Source: Litsea cubeba (lineage: Eukaryota > Streptophyta > Magnoliopsida > Laurales > Lauraceae). Taken from it: a DNA stretch of 64,000 nt. The notes under the pieces are model-generated. The model ran no database searches and was not told where the DNA came from. It was given only the letters and a program-made list of their open reading frames with translations. The DNA is taken from assembly GCA_012931725.1 (NCBI GenBank), contig CM022945.1:97174024-97238023 (forward strand). Direction: 5' to 3'. Shown here in pieces: positions 10,255 through 23,600 of the stretch. Both the position numbers and the translations under genes were made by a program. Positions within the stretch are counted from its first letter, which is position 1. Every line of letters starts with the position of its first letter.

Positions 10255-13200
10255 TCACGAAATAGCAAGATACAGATTTCTCTTTTCTTCTAAAAGGAAA
10301 ACTGGGATTAAACCTGCAACCTTGTGAATTGTGATTGCAACAGACCCCTTCTGCATTACAAGCTCAACTCCAAGACAGCTTAAACAGGTTTCAGCAATAT
10401 AAGTAACCATGCACATGCAAAACAAGTAACATGCAATGAACACTGCACACCTTTTGAGGCATATGATCCAATTGTGCATTTTGCGAAGGACTACCAGGGG
10501 ACAAAACCTGGGAAGAAAGCATAGTGTTGCCAGGCACTAGTTTTGGGCTCAAGGGATCGCTACCATGATCTTGTGCTAAAGCTTCATAATAAAGATGGCC
10601 CAGTGCAGTTCGGAGACGATTCCTTTGTGAGTGGTACATTTTGGTTGCAAGGGGGACTGGAGCACCTGTTTAGATTTGGAAGCATATCAATATAAGTTGG
10701 CACATTGACAATCTAGTTATAAAACAATTAATGGAGTTGGCGCACAGTACATATTTTTTTATTGGTCTGCTGCAAAGAACAAATGATCAATTAGAAGATA
10801 AGATTTCTGTTAATCATTATCTGTTCAAATGACATCACCAAAATGATGATGACAAACAAAAATTTCAGTCTGTCAAGAATCAAATTTCCATTGATTGAAT
10901 GTGGGTTGTAAACTTGTAATACAAGGCGTTCATTGCTTTTTGGGCATCTGATTTCCAGATGGATTGGAATTACCCACAGGGCTGTTTGGTAAATTTACTT
11001 GTACAGTAGGAGGAAGTTAAATGTCATATCATTAGAAATTAGTAGTAGTTTAAAAGTAGAGTTGACTTTTTGGTTAAGTGGAAAAGTTGTTTGGATGGTT
11101 GTAGTAAAGGAAAATGAGCTTTACTTTATAGCGCTTGGATAACTCAACAACCGTAAAGTGTAAAAAAAAAGATGGGAAAATGTAAATTCTATAAAGTATC
11201 CAAAAAAAATTTTCAAAACTGCATTTTTTTGTACAATATCGTACAATGTCATTAGGTGTTTTTTGGTACTATATCGTACATTGCTATTGTGATCATTGGC
11301 CCCACACTGGATGATTCTAATCCACGGTTCATATGAAACATAGATCATAAAATTAATTGATAAAAAATGGACTTGTTTGACTTTTGTAAAAAGAATTCAT
11401 GTAATTTTTTTAGATAACAAATCCCCAGTGTCTACACCCAATCCATGCTTCCAATCAACCAATCGACCCATTCAGCCTCTCCACTCACAGAAGACCTCGG
11501 CACAAATGCCTCTTCATCTCACTCATGGCCCAACCAGATCTTAAAAACTACCCATCTCATCATCTCCATCTCACAATCATTACCCACCCATCTCCCACCC
11601 ATCTCACCAATCTCACCATCATCACCTTTACCCATCTCACCTTCACCTCATCCTGGGGAAAGGCGATCTCCTCTACCCAGATCTACAAATGAACCCATCA
11701 ACAGGAGCAGTAACTCGCTACTGAGGAGGAGGTCTGTGGAGTAGGAAGCGAAGAGGAGGAAGTGGCAGATGAGATCTTCATCTCGTTCCTCTGTGATAAA
11801 TGGGGAGATGGTGAGACGGCAGAGCAAAGTGGAAGGGAATTGATCCATTTTGCAGTGGGCAAGGGCAAGGCCGACTGGAAATGGAAGTCTAGATCCTTGT
11901 TTCTCTCTAGTCTCTACCAATGGTGTGGATTTCTTTTGCTCGATGACGTCCTGTCCATTTCTACAATAGGCGCTGGAGTTGTCACAAAGGGATGTGGAAA
12001 GAACATAGAGGAAAGTAAAGTAATGAGTTAAAAGATTCCTGTGGTGCACTGCCATGAAAAAGAAAACGTGTAAAAGTAAAATCTGCAAATCTGACAAGTT
12101 TATTTCACTCGTTGGAATGAAGCCACCCAAACATGGAAAAAAGAAAAATTTTAACCACTGTAGTCGATTTCACTCCATTTTCCTATACAAGTAAATTTCC
12201 CAAACTGGCCGGCCTGTTTGGTAACTTTACTTGTAGAGTGAAGTGAGACGAAGCCTCAAATCAAGAGACAATAAAATATTAAGGGGTCTAATCATAATGT
12301 GATGGGTTTTTGTCTTTAGGGGATTGATAAGGAATCTTTTTAACTTTTTGTGTAAAAAAGTAGATGTTTTTTTTGTCATTTAGTGGCTTGATAATGTTGC
12401 TTTTTTACTCTTTTTTTAAAAAAAGAAGGGGAAATTTTGAATTTTTGTACTTTTGATATGGCCCGCCCATCTTTTCGTGTCTCTTAGATTGAGGCTTCAC
12501 CTCACTTCACTTTAATAGTGAAGTTACCAAACAGGCCGGAGATGGAAAGAGCAAGGCAAGTACAGACGGTGGGAGCAAGCTACAAATTAAACATAGATCA
12601 TAGCTCTCAAGTAATCCAAGGTCCCTCGGGTTTTGGTTGTTCATAAGAAATGGGCAGGGAGATATACTGTCCTTTTGCAAATTGCCTGGAACTGGAGATA
12701 CAAATAGAGCATAAGTTTTGTCCATGAGAGGGAGGCTTATCATGGTACAATCCTTACATGGTCCAGTTTCAGGGGAAGGCAATTCAAGAAATGTCATTGC
12801 TTGGACACAGAAAGGCAAGTCAGCCGGAGTGCTTTTTCTGTGCTATAGATGAGATCAGTCTTTAGCTAAGGCTCTCAAAGCATTGTTTTGCCATGTGCGA
12901 GGGAGAACAATAAAGAAGCAGATAACTTGGCTAAATTTTGGCAGCAGAGAAGGGATCAATTATTATCTCTCGTGGAAAGATGGATACATTCTGTGGCATC
13001 ATAGTCACACAATTATCCTAGCATCCCCTGATCTAAAGGGGAGTCACTCTTTGAACATAAACACGCATGAATAAAAGTTGTTGTCTTAAAAACATACACA
13101 GACACACAACTTTCACGGAAGGACAGCAATGTTTTTAGAAGCAATTAGGGCTTATGCCTCAAGCCTTACCTCTGGGGTAGGGCTTCCCAAAAATGCCCTG

Positions 13201-14572
13201 CTCCTCAAGTTTGAGGCATGGCTTGCATTTAGGGAGTACGTCTCACTGAATGAGGCACGCATCCCAGATGAAGCATGTGCTTTATTCATATTCCATATCA
13301 GGGAGCATATGCCCCATTAACACAACTTATTTCTAAGGAAAAGGGAGGGGCAGTTTGTAATTTTAAGAACATAAAAGGTTTTTTTTTTTTTAAGATTAAG
13401 ACTGCTGTCATTAGATTTAACTCAATTCACCCCTCGTAACCATGCAAATATAATTGAACCACAATGGAGTTCCCTATATATTTCTCTGTATTGTAGCAGA
13501 GGATTACGAAAGGGAGGGAAGGGAGGGGTTAGTCTCCAAGAACCTTGTGTTTATTAAAGATGACTGTTAAGGATTTTTGGGAAAAATTCAAGAAAAGTCA
13601 ATAAACGTGAAGTCAGCCTTACATGTTACTGCATCTTGACAACTTGTTCCCATTTTTGTTGTTACACCACAGATATTTTCTAGACAGTCTGCTACTGGCA
13701 AAGGCTCAGCTGCTATCCTACAAGGACAAAAACCAGACCTGCATCAACTTTAGACAGCACGGTGTCCCCTAAGAGGACCCTATCCAGCACTATGACAATG
13801 TTCTAATCAGAAATAACTGATATATAAATATATAATATTATATGAGAGGTAAGATCATACGCCACAATGGAGGCAGGGTCCATTAGCAAAATCCATGAAG
13901 CAGGCACATCATTAACAAAAACCAACCTTTGGATAACATCCTCCCTTGACTTAGCATGCATCCAGATATCAGTTTCAAGTTTCAACAGAATGATATCTAG
14001 TGAGGGTCTTAATCAACATAAGCATGATTGACGCAAGGGGTTCAGATACAAATTTCTCATCTATCCAATCCAGTGGTGCATATCGCTCAGATCACAGCGA
14101 TACTTTTGGTCATTGTTCAGGTAGGATAGTTAGATCAGTGGGTTCATATTGATAATAGGAAGGTGATGTAGACTGCAATTGCATTGAAAAAGTGGAGGCA
14201 TACAATCAAACTGCCTCTAGAAGGATGGTCAGTGGACTTGATAGAGATGCGAAGCCCACCTGGGCCCCACTCCCACAAGCCTCCCTCCCCCACGGTGAAT
14301 TAGTACCATTCTTAATTTGTTATTCATCTGAACCGTTGGATTTCGTGTTGAAAACTTTTTATTGCTTTCACACCCTTGATTTTGATTCGAAATCCAATCA
14401 AGCTGGTTCTTGACACACCTCTTAACTATGTATAGACCTTTCCAAATCCATTCTCTCTTCTCCCCCTCTATTTTTTTCCAATAAATTTTAAAAAAAAAAT
14501 CACCCAGGGGGGCCCCACAGTGGTGTCGAGAACAGTCAGTTGCTCATGGCATCTGTCGCACAGGAACAGGAG

Positions 14573-14660
<88 letters not shown>

Positions 14661-17600
14661 CCCCACAACTCTTATGGCACAAATAGCTATCTAATGAAAT
14701 ACAGAAGAAATGCTTAAGCACTACACATGTTATGCAGGAAATAATGAATGAAACAGACGAGGCAATCTAAACAGAAAATTCAAATACAAGTTCAGTATGT
14801 TTTCCATGCAGAGGATGATTCAATATTTCATTACTATCTCAAAGGTTAAGCGAACATACAACTTAGTACGTTTTTCTGAAGGAGACATTCCATCGACTGG
14901 GTAGTTTGTACTTCCAATGCTAACTCCAGAACCATCAGTCACTAAGGTCCCATTTATTAAAGTTAATGCTCCTGAAGAAAGAGGTATAGAATGAGTGAAC
15001 ATTCAACTTCAACATTAAGGGGGGAAAACCATTTCAATAGGGCGAAAGCAGCTGAAAAAGGGAAATGATAGAAGCAGCAAGATTAGAAATATCTGAATAG
15101 AAGAAGAAAAAAGATACGATTATGCCAGTAGCTAAGCAGTTCTTGGCACTGCAGATTAGCAATTACCTCAATTAAAAATAAACACAGTATGAAGATACCC
15201 TTGACATGCAAAAAGCAATTATTTAAGAGATTAAAAATGGTAACACCACCAATTACTTGAGAGGCTGGCATGTCCAAGGTATCATGCACTCATGTGATCA
15301 TGTCAGATACAACACACTACCAATGATGATACCAGACAGAATATATCTAGATATGTTTCAATGGAATCCTTTATATTAGTGGTATGTAATTTATTTAATA
15401 TGGACAGCTTTCCCATATTGTGGAAAGGCTATGGCAAATTCTCAGAAAACTAATTTCACTAAATTTAGAAAGGTATGGATATCGAAATAAAAAAAAAATA
15501 GTTTTTGAGTTGGGCATTTACAGTCTATAAAGCTAAAATTTAAGATTAGGTCAGCATTTCAAGTAAAAACTATATTACTGAATATAGGCATGATTGCTGA
15601 ATGCGACACTCATATGATATCCCACACACTAGTTATCTGTCATTTGGATTTGGAGACATCGAAAATTGGAACCCCGTTGAGTGTTGACATACCTGACATG
15701 GTAGCACTATCCGTGTCCAGTGTCGCAGGTAATAATAAATTAAGCAATTCTATGAGAAAAACCAACCGTCGCATAGAGGTCAGTAAAATATAAATACAAA
15801 AAAGAAATTAAAGATTACTTTTTGCTTCTCTGGAGAGCGATGAAGTGAGTCCAGTCTGGTCATCCATATTCAACTCAGCAGCAGTCTCATCACCATCTAT
15901 AGACTCAGATCTTTCTTGCTCAACAACTGCTGGTGCTTGATATAGGAGTAGTTAAGGACTTAACATAAAGATTTTGGTGCCAATGGCATTATAACAAGTC
16001 CAAATCAAATACAAAGGAAGACTGAAGGGTCAAATACATATTGATCCAGTGCTTCAAAAAACTACATGAACAGGGACTGAAATTAAGTTTCATGCATGTG
16101 CCACTAATGGCTCAGAGTGTAGCCAAACTATAAATGACTTAGAAGTATCAGCAAAAGGAAGCAAACCAAAGAATCATATTCACAATATTCTGTTTACAAG
16201 AACTCCAATTAAGGACAAATAAATTGACTGGGACCTGGCTCTAATTCTTAAAATTCTGGACCCATTGTGTTGGTCCAACATTGCAGTCATCTGTTTACAT
16301 AAGAGACAACAGAAATATGAACTGTCCTTGAATTAATAATAATATTATTATTATTGGAAATGATACAGTCATGGAAATTGTATTTAATTTTTAACATGAC
16401 ACCAGTTCACACAAACTCAGAGGACAAACTTAAACTCCACAGGAGGCAAATGAATTGCTAGACTCTTTAGCAAAGGCAAGTGGCTTTTTTTGTAGGAGTG
16501 GCAATACCTTAACCTTTATTTCCTGCCGGTTCTATGTCACTTGAAGTTTCTCTGTACCATTGTAACTTGTTTTCTGTACCCTTTTATGAATAAAGTTGAG
16601 TTATTTTTCAAAGAGAAACTCTTCTCAATGGAAACTTAAATTTTATTGAACTTTAGCTATTCAGTAGAGGCATACTGTATGTATAGTTGTATACACTCAC
16701 TCCCATGCATCAAATTGTACAAGCTAACCCCAAACCTAAAGGCTAGAGGCAAAAACAACTGCTAGACTAAAAAATAATCACCCCGAACCTAAAGGCTAGA
16801 GGCAAAATCAATTAGGCAGATAGAACGGTTGCCAAACACCATAGAGGGGCACCTAACGTCACTGTTGGTACATCTGAGGACATGAGAGAAAAAACCTTGA
16901 AGATAGTTACTCAGATCCAGTATTCTCCTCAGCAACATCAAAGATCCACGATGGTGCAATTCTCCTCCTGCCAGCTCATCATGTAGCAAACAAGGAGTCA
17001 CACTCCGCAATCAATTGGGATATTCCCAGTCAGTTTTGTGGCATCAGCTGATTGAACAGCAACTGGACCCAACAAGCAGCTAATAAACATGACGGAGAGA
17101 CTACCCTAAGCAGAACCCAAACCCGGCCTGCCCTGGCTTGCCAAGGGAAAAACCATCCAAATTCAACTTCAGCCACTCCACTTGAGAAGATAACCATCCT
17201 GGGACCTTCACGGGCCTCACCACCAACCTCCCAGAAGAAACCATGATCTCCCTCCAGCATTGAAAAATGGTACAAGCCAAAATGCCCTTAAAACACTCTA
17301 GACTAAAGGGCCACAATGCAACTCCATATCTAAGCATCAATGAACTGCTCCAGGCTATAGAGCACCCCTCAGCATGGATCAAAATATCAGCCATATCGGT
17401 CGAAAACAGTGCAGCCTTTTGCAATATCACCATTCACGACTATATAGGAGTGTTTCGGCCATGTCTAATAAATTGGTCAATACGCATCATATCGGAGCAT
17501 GTCGGCCATTGCACCCCCGATATTTATCGGACGCCCCTTTTAAAGCCAAAAACAAATCCTTTCTAGATTCTTTTGCAAGGGAAAGATAGTGAAAAGAGTT

Positions 17601-20600
17601 ATGTGCCTTTCTACAAAATAATAATAATAACAACAACAAAAAACAATTCAAGTTGAAGAATCAAAGCCACTACACCACCGGTAGCTTGAGGGGTTTCCTT
17701 CAAGTTCAAAAAAAAAAAAAGAAAAAGAAAAAGAATAGAAAATCACCGAAGTCAAATTTTTTTTGTAGGATTGATCTCAAAATCATTCACAATGCATGCT
17801 TGGCGCGGAGATTTTCTCAAACACTATTTGTGGCATGTTCAATTCTTTTTGGAGTTTTTTTTATGAATATCAGTGAATTCTTAGAGATTTAAAAAAAAAA
17901 ATTGCTGAGAATAACATCTCATTAATACAAACACACCCCCAACCCCAGCCCCAAAACAGAAAAACATGACCTGCATGCATGCAAGCACACCCATCAGCTA
18001 GGCCTCTCCGATCTAAAGCAAAACTATACATATAATTAGTCTTAAAATATAAAGTTACCATTTCAAAAAAATAAAAAGTATTAGTCTTAGAATTACCCAG
18101 TTTCTGATTCACATAGATAGAATAACTTATGATCAATCCCAACAGCAATTGCATCAATAGCACTGTTGATGCAGTCCTAGGGTTAGGATGCAAGTGCTAG
18201 GGCACAATTAGGGTTCCCAGGGAACAATCACACGAGGAAGAAACAGTCTTCAACGATAAATCTTCTCTTAATTCAATTCTCTCTATCTGAGATTACCAAT
18301 CTCTACAATGTCATATTTATAAGAAAAGAAACTTAAGGCCTAAGAAAACAACCAAACTAGGAAACCAAATAATAATTAGAAACTAATCCTAATTATACTC
18401 TTACTAAAATAAAACTAATTAAATTAGAATTTCATGGGTCCCACATGTGGCCCACGAGTCTTGTTGCAATAATATGGTATTGCTACTGCATCATTCTCCC
18501 CAGGTTGGAAAAGAGTTCGACCTCGAACTCGGCTCTTCTTCTTGATGTTACTTCTGTAGATAGTGTGCACGTGAAGCGCATCCTTGGTGAGACGAGAACT
18601 TGACCCTTGCTTCGGTGGCATCGGCTTCATAGGACGGAGTGTGACTTTCTTGGTACCATGCATGAATGTGTATGTGTTGTCGCGCATGCTATTAGTTCCA
18701 TTCTTGTCATACATCCACGGACGACCCAATAAGATATCACAACTATCCATGGGTACCACATTACACCAAACTGTATCTGTATAATCTGTACCAATGGAAA
18801 AGGTAACTGGACATGCATATCGGACTTGCACTTCAGCACCTGTCATTAACCATCTAGCAAAATAAGGACGATGATGCTTCCGAACTTTCAGCTTTAAGCG
18901 ATCCACAAAAGCTTGGGAGATAATATTCTGACAGCTGCCGCCATCAATGACTACCGTGCATCCCTGAGCATTGACTGTTCCTTTGGAGCGGAAAATATTT
19001 TCTCGCAACCACTTCGTCGCAGTAGTTGATGGAGCATCGGTGATGACCATGAGAGATTCACCGTCAACTGCAGTGTAAATCTCTAATTCTTCTGTCTCAG
19101 CTGCAACCTCTGTTTCTTTAGGATCATCTGGACATCCTTCTCGTCACTTTCATTTTCAATCAAGTGGATACGTTTGGGACATTCCCTTGCACGATGCCCT
19201 TGTTGGTGACAATTAAAGCATGTGATCCTATTTTGACCTTCGGGCTTGGTGAAGTCTTTCTCCGATGAATCACTTAGTTTAGAACCTGCAAGTGAAGAAT
19301 TCTTCTGCATAACCCATTTAGAGGCATTAAGTTTTCTAGCTTGATGATGTGCAATTCCTTCAGCTTTGATAGCATGCGGAACAATTTCATCAACATTCTC
19401 AAAATGCTGAAATGTGAGGAGATCTTGTATGTCAAGTGTCAGCCCATTAAAGTATCTGTCAACTAATACATCCTCATCTTCAGTCAAACCACAACGAGCT
19501 TGCATGGTCATAAATTCCTCAGAATACTCAACAACTGTCTTAGATCCTTGTTTCAAGTATTGAAAACGTGAACGCAGATCTCTGGAGTAATTGACAGGCA
19601 AAAATTTTTGCTTTAACAAATTTTTCATCTCGGTCCACGTGTCAACAGGGTCAATTTGCTGGTATCTTCTCTTCTTTTGCAACTCGGCCCACCATATCGC
19701 AGCATAATTGCGAAATCGAGTTGCCACCAGTGTAATCTTATGACCATCCGTCATTGGTTTATGTGCAAAAATATTTTCAACGCACACTAACCAATCCAAG
19801 AATTCATCAGGGTTCAATTTCCCATCATATTCGGGAATCACAAGTTTAATACCCAAATCACGATCAACGTTGACTACATGTGGATCTCGTTGATTTCGAT
19901 GAGGTCCTCCATCATCGCGATGATTATCATCACGCCGATTAGTTTCCAAATTGGTTAATCGGGTTTCAATCCTTTCCAGAGTCGCTTGCATTTGAACTTG
20001 CATTTGAACCATCGTTGCGGATATTTGATTAACCGTTACCGATAATTGCGCAACGGTTCCCCTCAAATCATCATCATTATGAGAGGAAGACTCCGCGTCA
20101 ACTTGCTTCTTTGGAGGCATTTTTGTTTAATGCAAATTGAAAATTTCTGACTGACCTGATGTGTAGATCTGCACTCCACGATCACGCTAGCGAAAACGGA
20201 TCGGAAATCGGACCGTGGATGGCTGTAATAGTGCAAAAACAAGATCCAACGGTTGATATTGGTCAAATCGTCTGCTGACTGAGTTCTACTGATGGTACTG
20301 GGCCTCTTGTGTGAATGGGTCAGGATCACAGAAATCAACTTGAACTAGGCCTGGAATGGACTGGGCCCAAATGCAGATGTCACTAATTAGCCAATCAAAC
20401 TGTTTGAAGCAATGGGCTGTAAGTACACCTGGGTCGGAACGGACCTGGTCCAGAATCTACTTGGCCCGTATCTGGAAATTGAAGCCCAACGAAAAGATGG
20501 GCTTATCTCAAACGAGGCCCCGTGCTGAAGCTTCAACTTGCGTGTCTGGAAAGGGAGAAAAAAAGGGCTGAAGAACCCCTTTTTGCTTCTGCTTCAACGA

Positions 20601-23600
20601 AGATAGAAGGAGGAGATCGGAGAGAGTTGAAGAGGAGGAGCCCAGAGAAGATGCTGGCGCTGCTACTGCTTGATGTTGATTGTTGACGATGGAGAGGGAA
20701 AGACTTATTCGTTACACGTCAACAACAACCGATGCCGCCTGTGATGGAGATGGGCGACGAGGAGGCGCTTGCTGCTGGACGATCGTGGTGCACGGTACAC
20801 ACTTCTTTCCCTAATCTCTCTTCTCTGTTCTTCGTTCTTTCTGCTCTCTTTTTTTTTTTTTTTTTTTTTGTCTCGGTTGGGATTCCGAACTGGAAGCTGA
20901 CGATTGGGGCTGGATTCGGCGGTGGCGATGTGGCAGGGATTCGGCAGAGGGGTTCTGCTGTTGGTGAGGGGCTGGAGGTTTGGATGTTGAGGTGGCAAGG
21001 TTTTCGACGAAGAGGCACTGATATAGGGAGATTGGGGAAGATGGTTGGTTCGGTGGCTTCCGGTAGGGCTAGGATAGGGTTCAGCGATTTGGGATTTTGA
21101 ATGTTTTGGGAAAAAAAATTGGTCTAGGGTTTACGGGGATTCCGGTGGAATGGGTTTGGAGATTCTGCGGTTTTGGGTGTCTGGACGTGTTTGGCGAGAT
21201 GGGTAAGGTGTCTGGGGATTTGGGTTTGAGCGAAGAGGGAGATTGGGTGGGATGTGCGCAGGCAGGGAGTGGAGTGGTAGGTTAGATGTGGTGGTTCGGC
21301 AGGGAGTCGTGGGTTGGGATGTTTGTCGCAGGGGACTGACGAAGGGGTTTTGGTAGTGGATGATAAGGGTAACACGCCGATTGATGGAGTGATCGTTCGG
21401 CTCTGATACCAATTGATGCAGTCCTAGGGTTAGGATGCAAGTGCTAGGGCACAATTAGGGTTCCCAGGGAACAATCACACGAGGAAGAAACAGTCTTCAA
21501 CGATAAATCTTCTCTTAATTCAATTCTCTCTATCTGAGATTACCAATCTCTACAATGTCATATTTATAAGAAAAGAAACTTAAGGCCTAAGAAAACAACC
21601 AAACTAGGAAACCAAATAATAATTAGAAACTAATCCTAATTATACTCTTACTAAAATAAAACTAATTAAATTAGAATTTCATGGGTCCCACATGTGGCCC
21701 ACGAGTCTTGTTGCAATAATATGGTATTGCTACTGCATCAACTGTCAATAACCAAAACTACACACTAATTATTTATCAGAGCAATAGGGCCAAACCTGGT
21801 CAAAACTTAACAAGAACTATACAAAAGCAATAGGATTACAAAATTATTACTAATTAACCATGCATAAAATAAAAAGATACTATCACGAACTGTTTGTGAT
21901 TTTTTTCTCCCCTTCCTCGGAGGCTTCTTATGCCCAGTGCCACCATCAAGCTCCAAGCCAATGTCTTCTTTAAAATTTAGTGTCCTACAACGCTCTGCAA
22001 AAATCGGTAAGTGTGAATTTATGGACATGGGAATAAAATGAATGGGCAACCATAAGGCAAGAATGAAGAGCAATAATAATGCAGGTTTCAAACAGATAGA
22101 TGATGCAGTGAGATGTACCTAGACTGCTTGGAATGATGGAACTATAATCCCAAGTGTTAATAGAAGAGAAAACGAATTTTATGCATACACAGCAAATGAT
22201 AGAAGAATTACAGCATGCTTTCATGCACTCATGGAAATATCAATCCGAATTCATACAGCATTCAAAAGGAGGGTGTTACTCCATTTCCCATACATACAAT
22301 TGGAAGCACAATCTTGTATAGGCATGGAAGAACACATGCATCTGAGAGGAACTATGAAGCTATTAGACTATAAAGTATGGGCATCACTGCAGAGAAAGGT
22401 AAGAGCCAGTCAGAAAGTATCCCCCATACAAATTTCCATGCCTCTCGATTCCTGTTTCTCCCTTCATTTCAGTCATCTAATACATACCATATTAAACACA
22501 GAGAATGGGGAGTTTCAAGCATCCATTGTTCACAATCTCTAAACCTGACAACTGTATGGGCATCACTACAGAGAGAATTAAGAGCCAGTCAGAAAGTATC
22601 CCCCTTGAAAATACCCATGTCTCTCGATTCCTGTTTCTCCCTTCATTTCAGTCTTCTAAAAGATACTATATTAAACACAGAAAATGCGGCGTATCAAGCA
22701 TCCATTGGTCACAATCTCTAAACCTGACAACTATGGTATTCAGTATGCATCATTTAAGTAGAAACATCACACAAACACAATGCAACAAAAGTTTCTGACA
22801 ATGACAGTGAAGAAGAATGGCAAACCTGCATGAGCTGCAAATTGACTGGCTTTGACTGGTTTCTTACAAGCATTACAACAAACCTGCATCAAAACATTAA
22901 ACATGCTCATGTCATAATATCTGAAGATCGTCATCATCAAAACCTTGTCCCAACTATGTCGGGTCCGTTACATTCCATTTCTCCATTCCAGCAACATGAA
23001 TATCTGAACATGATAATAAATTTAAAAGAAGTGAAGAAATTCTCAAATATTACCAGATTCAAAGGATCAGTCAATGGTTTGCAGTCAAATACATGCATAT
23101 CTGCAATGAAAGTAGTATAGCAATGAAGTTAAGAAAATCCTCTACAAAAACAGCCAAAGAAATTTTAAGATAGAAACAATTATAATATTAATAAAATTTC
23201 TAAGATATAAAGATGTAACTAATATAATTAAGAGCACAGTGACCTTAGAGAAGAATAAGATTAGTTACATATTAATCATTTCTAGCATCCACAATAAACC
23301 AGTCTTAGAATACAATGAAATATAAATTACAGGGTTGTAATAAAAGTATTAGCCAAATAACAATAATGTTTTCAGATTCCCAGAATGAAATCCAATCACA
23401 TTTATAGTTAATTACAAAAAAGAAAGAAAAAAGCGCTTCAATAAGCATACTAACTCTCAGTAAGCATGGATCCAAAAATCCTGATCCTAACATCAATTTA
23501 GAAAGAAACATTTTATTTACCTTCTTCTTCAAGCAAATTTGCCTCATCTGCCTCATGCAACTCCCTATAGATAGATTGGGCAGCTAATTTCTCATGCTTC

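Larger units (their letters stand above)
18167..21740 (-). mobile_element. Young non-autonomous Ty3 (gypsy) element with gag-protease only
   Basis: A complete 3574-bp element. Two 327-bp LTRs (18167-18493 and 21414-21740) appear identical by eye and both run TGATGCAG...CTGCATCA. The 5-bp target duplication ACTGT lies at 18162-18166 and 21741-21745. On the minus strand the order is 5' LTR, a primer-binding site complementary to initiator tRNA-Met, a 1.3-kb leader, gag, protease, a polypurine tract and the 3' LTR. Reverse transcriptase, RNase H and integrase are absent, so mobility needs an autonomous partner, as described for TR-GAG elements. It sits in the fifth intron of the zinc-finger gene, 136 bp past the exon 5 splice donor, in the same transcriptional direction. 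Confidence 0.93.

Noticed and set aside
11445..12130. Overlapping open frames on both strands (99 and 160 codons)
   Set aside because: They lie inside a non-autonomous DNA element; composition is Ser/Pro-rich and no family is recognised.
14468..14721. Open frames across the second CT tract
   Set aside because: Dinucleotide artefact inside an intron.
18894..18990. Loss of protease activity because the active site reads DGG
   Set aside because: DGG is a variant I recall from other plant Ty3 proteases, so inactivation cannot be claimed from it.
20705..21454. Several open frames of about 100 codons on both strands
   Set aside because: They sit in the leader and LTR of the Ty3 element, with Lys or Phe homopolymers; no start context or similarity.
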